Origin: Acidobacteriota bacterium
GTDB taxonomy: Bacteria > Acidobacteriota > Vicinamibacteria > Vicinamibacterales > Vicinamibacteraceae
Direction of reading: 5' to 3'
DNA: 22,702 bases
NCBI GenBank assembly: GCA_023429845.1
Contig: JAEZCY010000168.1
Coordinates: 1-22,702 of the forward strand
Under the pieces are notes generated by a model. It searched no databases, was not told the DNA's origin, and saw only the letters and a program-made list of their open reading frames with translations. The position numbers were made by a program, and so were the translations under genes. Below are positions 20,650 to 22,702 of this stretch, piece after piece (position 1 is the stretch's first letter; every line of letters begins with the position of its first letter).

Positions 20650-22413
20650 TTACCGCGCACCTCGCAGCACCCGCTCGTACACGCGCAGGACGTCGCGGCG
20701 CGTGAGGACGCCTCGCAGTCGCGCCGGGCCGTCGGCGCCGTCCGCCACCACCAGCAGCACGTCGTGGTCGGCGTCGGTGAGACGCGCCAGCGCCGAGTCG
20801 AGACGCGCGCCCGCATCGATCCGGACCGCGGCCAGGGGCACGACCAGCGACGCAATCGTGTCGGGCCGCTCCTCGCGCACGGCCCAACCAGCGATCTGTT
20901 CGGCCGTCACCGCCCCGATGACGCCCGTGGTGTCGTCACCCACCGGCAGCGCCGTGGCGCGGGCCTGGACTGCCGTCGCCAGTGCCGAGACCACCGCGCT
21001 CGACGGCGGGATGAGCGGCACGTCGTTCCGCATCGCTCCGGTGACCGTGGCGCCATGCGTGCGATCGAGCTCCGCGCCCGCGTAGTAACCGATGCCCTGC
21101 CGCCGCAGCTTCAGCGTGTAGATCGACTCGCCGACCAGCGTCCGCGTCACCACCACCGAGATCGCGGTCACCAGCATCACCGGCAGGATGATGCGGTAGT
21201 CGTCAGTCATCTCGAACAGCAGGATGATCGCGGTCAACGGCGCCAGCGCCGTGCCACCGACCACCCCGCCGATCCCCACGAGCGCGTACGCGCCGCTGCC
21301 GGCCGTGGCACCGGGGAACAGCGCGTGCACGCCCGCGCCGAAGGCGCCACCGAGCATCGCACCGACATACATCGACGGGCCGAACACGCCTCCCGATCCA
21401 CCCGACGCCAGGGTGAGGGACGTGCCGAGCATCTTCAGCGGTATCAGCGCCAGCAACAGCAGCGGCGCCACGGTGCCCCAGGTCGCTTCCTGGATCGTCT
21501 CGCTGCCCGTGCCGAACACCTGGGGAAAGAAGCGTCCGATGATGCCGAGCATGAGCCCGCCCACGGCCGGCTTCCAGTAGGGCGGAAAGGTCCACGCATC
21601 GAAGCGATCCTCGAACGCATAGAGCATGCGGATGAACGCCACCGATGCCATGCCCGTCAGCACGCCGAGCGCGACGTACGCCAGCAGTTCGCCGTTGCTG
21701 ACCAGGTCGTAGCGCGGCACCACGAACGACGGGAAGTTGCCGAACAGACTGCGCGACACGACCGTCGCACTCACCGACGCGAGGATCACCGCGCCGAACG
21801 CGGGCGTGAGTTCGCCCGTGATGACCTCCAGCGCGAAGATGGCACCACCGATCGGGGCGTTGAACACGGCGGCGAGACCGCCGGCCGCACCGCAGGCCAC
21901 GAACGTCCGCATGTGCCGGGCCGCGATGCCGAGCCGCTGCCCCGCCGCCGACGCCGCTGCCGCGCCAATCTGCACCATCGGGCCTTCCTGCCCCGCCGAC
22001 CCGCCCGATCCGATGCTGACGGCCGAGGCGATGATCTTCACGATCGCCACGCGCCCCAGGATGCGTCCACCGCGTGTCGCGACGGCCGTCATCACTTCCG
22101 GGACGCCGTGCCCGCGCGCCTCGGGCGCGAATCGCGCGATGAAGGGCCCCACCAGCAGCCCGCCGATGGCCGGCAGGAACATCAGCACGGACGGACCCAT
22201 CCAGGGCACCGCCTCGGGCAGCATCACGAAGAACACGCGATGCACGAACGACAGGCTGTACATGAAGGCCGCCGACCCGAGTCCGGCGAGCACGCCGACG
22301 AGGATGGCCGCCAGGAGGATGGTGTTCTCCTCGCGGAACAGGGAAGGCGCCCAGGTACGGACGACGCTCTCCCGCAGACGTGCCCAGCGCTCGCGCGACG
22401 TGCCGCGCCTCAC
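20650..22413 (-). CDS. CLC chloride channel/transporter with C-terminal CBS pair
   Basis: 587 aa. An N-terminal CLC membrane domain (about 30-440) is followed by two CBS domains (about 460-585) that often bind adenine nucleotides. CLC motifs are present: GHGVPEV (101-107, with His in place of the Ser of GSGIP), GSGGSAGQEGP (135-145, with the gating Glu143), and GGVFGPSMYVGAM. By alignment through FNAPIGGAIFALEV, Glu196 matches E. coli CLC-ec1 Glu202, and Val197 sits where CLC-ec1 has the proton glutamate Glu203. Val at that site is typical of CLC channels, so passive chloride conduction is plausible. The GTG start overlaps the upstream stop (GTGA), so translation is coupled. The gene converges on btuF. 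Confidence 0.93.
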   Translation of the reverse strand: MRRGTSRERWARLRESVVRTWAPSLFREENTILLAAILVGVLAGLGSAAFMYSLSFVHRVFFVMLPEAVPWMGPSVLMFLPAIGGLLVGPFIARFAPEARGHGVPEVMTAVATRGGRILGRVAIVKIIASAVSIGSGGSAGQEGPMVQIGAAAASAAGQRLGIAARHMRTFVACGAAGGLAAVFNAPIGGAIFALEVITGELTPAFGAVILASVSATVVSRSLFGNFPSFVVPRYDLVSNGELLAYVALGVLTGMASVAFIRMLYAFEDRFDAWTFPPYWKPAVGGLMLGIIGRFFPQVFGTGSETIQEATWGTVAPLLLLALIPLKMLGTSLTLASGGSGGVFGPSMYVGAMLGGAFGAGVHALFPGATAGSGAYALVGIGGVVGGTALAPLTAIILLFEMTDDYRIILPVMLVTAISVVVTRTLVGESIYTLKLRRQGIGYYAGAELDRTHGATVTGAMRNDVPLIPPSSAVVSALATAVQARATALPVGDDTTGVIGAVTAEQIAGWAVREERPDTIASLVVPLAAVRIDAGARLDSALARLTDADHDVLLVVADGADGPARLRGVLTRRDVLRVYERVLRGAR

Positions 22414-22702
22414 GCGCCTGCCGCCCCCGCGGCCGCCGTCGGGAGCACGACGAACCGCCGCTCGCCGTCCCGCACGACGGTGAGCAGGAGGCCGCGGCCA
22501 CGGCGAAGCATCCGTTCGAGGTCCTCCGGGCCGACCGCGCGACCGTTGACGGCTTCGACGATGTCGCCGGTGTGCAGCCCGGCTGCCGCGAGCGGCGAGG
22601 CGGGGGCGACGTGAAGCGTGGATCCGCGCCCATACACGGCCGCGCCCGTCTCGCCCTGCACTCCCCGGGGGTACGGACGGCGACCCACGACCACCGGCAG
22701 GG
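22410..22702 (-). CDS. PDZ-domain protein, C-terminal part (cut by window edge)
   Basis: Only the last about 97 codons lie in the window; the frame stays open to position 22702, so the start is outside. The visible part is a PDZ domain: VAPASPLAAAGLHTGDIVEA (ligand-groove region) and VNGRAVGPEDLERML, then a final strand RDGERRFVVLP. An Ala-rich tail ends it. PDZ domains occur at the C-terminus of HtrA-type proteases, aspartyl-protease-like and other envelope proteins. The catalytic part, if any, is not visible. The TGA overlaps the GTG of the CLC gene, so the two form an operon. Confidence 0.75.
   Translation of the reverse strand, partial: LPVVVGRRPYPRGVQGETGAAVYGRGSTLHVAPASPLAAAGLHTGDIVEAVNGRAVGPEDLERMLRRGRGLLLTVVRDGERRFVVLPTAAAGAAGA

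Noticed and set aside
20632..22614. 660-aa open frame on the + strand opposite the CLC gene
   Set aside because: His/Arg/Asp-rich shadow of the CLC reading frame with no recognisable domain.
1..22702. Mobile element, prophage or defence island
   Set aside because: No transposase, integrase, phage structural gene, toxin-antitoxin or nuclease-type defence gene is seen; coding style is uniform across the window.

Overview
The window is GC-rich, tightly packed bacterial chromosome. The gene content fits Acidobacteriota, probably class Vicinamibacteria (Luteitalea/Vicinamibacter-like): a very large Oar-type TonB-dependent receptor with an N-terminal carboxypeptidase-regulatory domain, a BlaI/M56 pair whose M56 protein ends in a TonB C-terminal domain, futalosine-pathway menaquinone synthesis (MqnE), many secreted hydrolases, and GC-rich hairpins and short tandem repeats between genes. 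This placement is inferred from gene families; there is no rRNA or other phylogenetic marker to fix it. I see no tRNA, rRNA, CRISPR array, insertion sequence, integrase or phage gene.

Left part (1-6160). An EF-P family protein of the EfpL/YeiP type is followed by a 25-bp tandem repeat and a convergent secreted CocE-type hydrolase. Divergent from the hydrolase is a lipoprotein of the nucleoside hydrolase superfamily. Next come a reverse-strand secreted TPR protein, a broken secreted-protein remnant, a secreted SDR (copy 1) and a short orphan coding remnant.

Middle (6161-13126). A 1151-aa Oar-like TonB-dependent receptor ends at a strong bidirectional hairpin shared with a tiny convergent lipoprotein ORF. 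A sigma70-like promoter with a 13-bp palindrome at its predicted start drives a two-gene unit of BlaI-type repressor and M56/CnaB/TonB_C fusion. A second secreted SDR (copy 2) has exactly the same length as copy 1 once the starts are corrected. The two SDR genes are direct repeats bracketing this segment.

Right part (13264-22702). A reverse-strand pair (YjbQ family, then aminofutalosine synthase MqnE) lies divergent from a complete vitamin B12 uptake operon. That operon consists of a cobalamin riboswitch, a BtuB-like receptor, a BtuD-like ATPase, a BtuC-like permease and a BtuF-like binding protein, with overlapping stop/start codons at every junction. It converges on a CLC chloride channel/transporter with two CBS domains, translationally coupled to an upstream PDZ-domain gene cut by the window edge.

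The best-supported regulatory features are the cobalamin riboswitch with an SD-sequestering expression platform, the BlaI promoter/operator, and several start codons without an SD that sit 6-8 nt after a TANNNT box, which suggests leaderless transcripts. I found no single convincing new defence or mobile system. The more unusual points are the EF-P loop, the M56-TonB fusion and its operator, the twin secreted SDRs, the repeat invasion of the btuF signal peptide, and the Val in place of the CLC proton glutamate.
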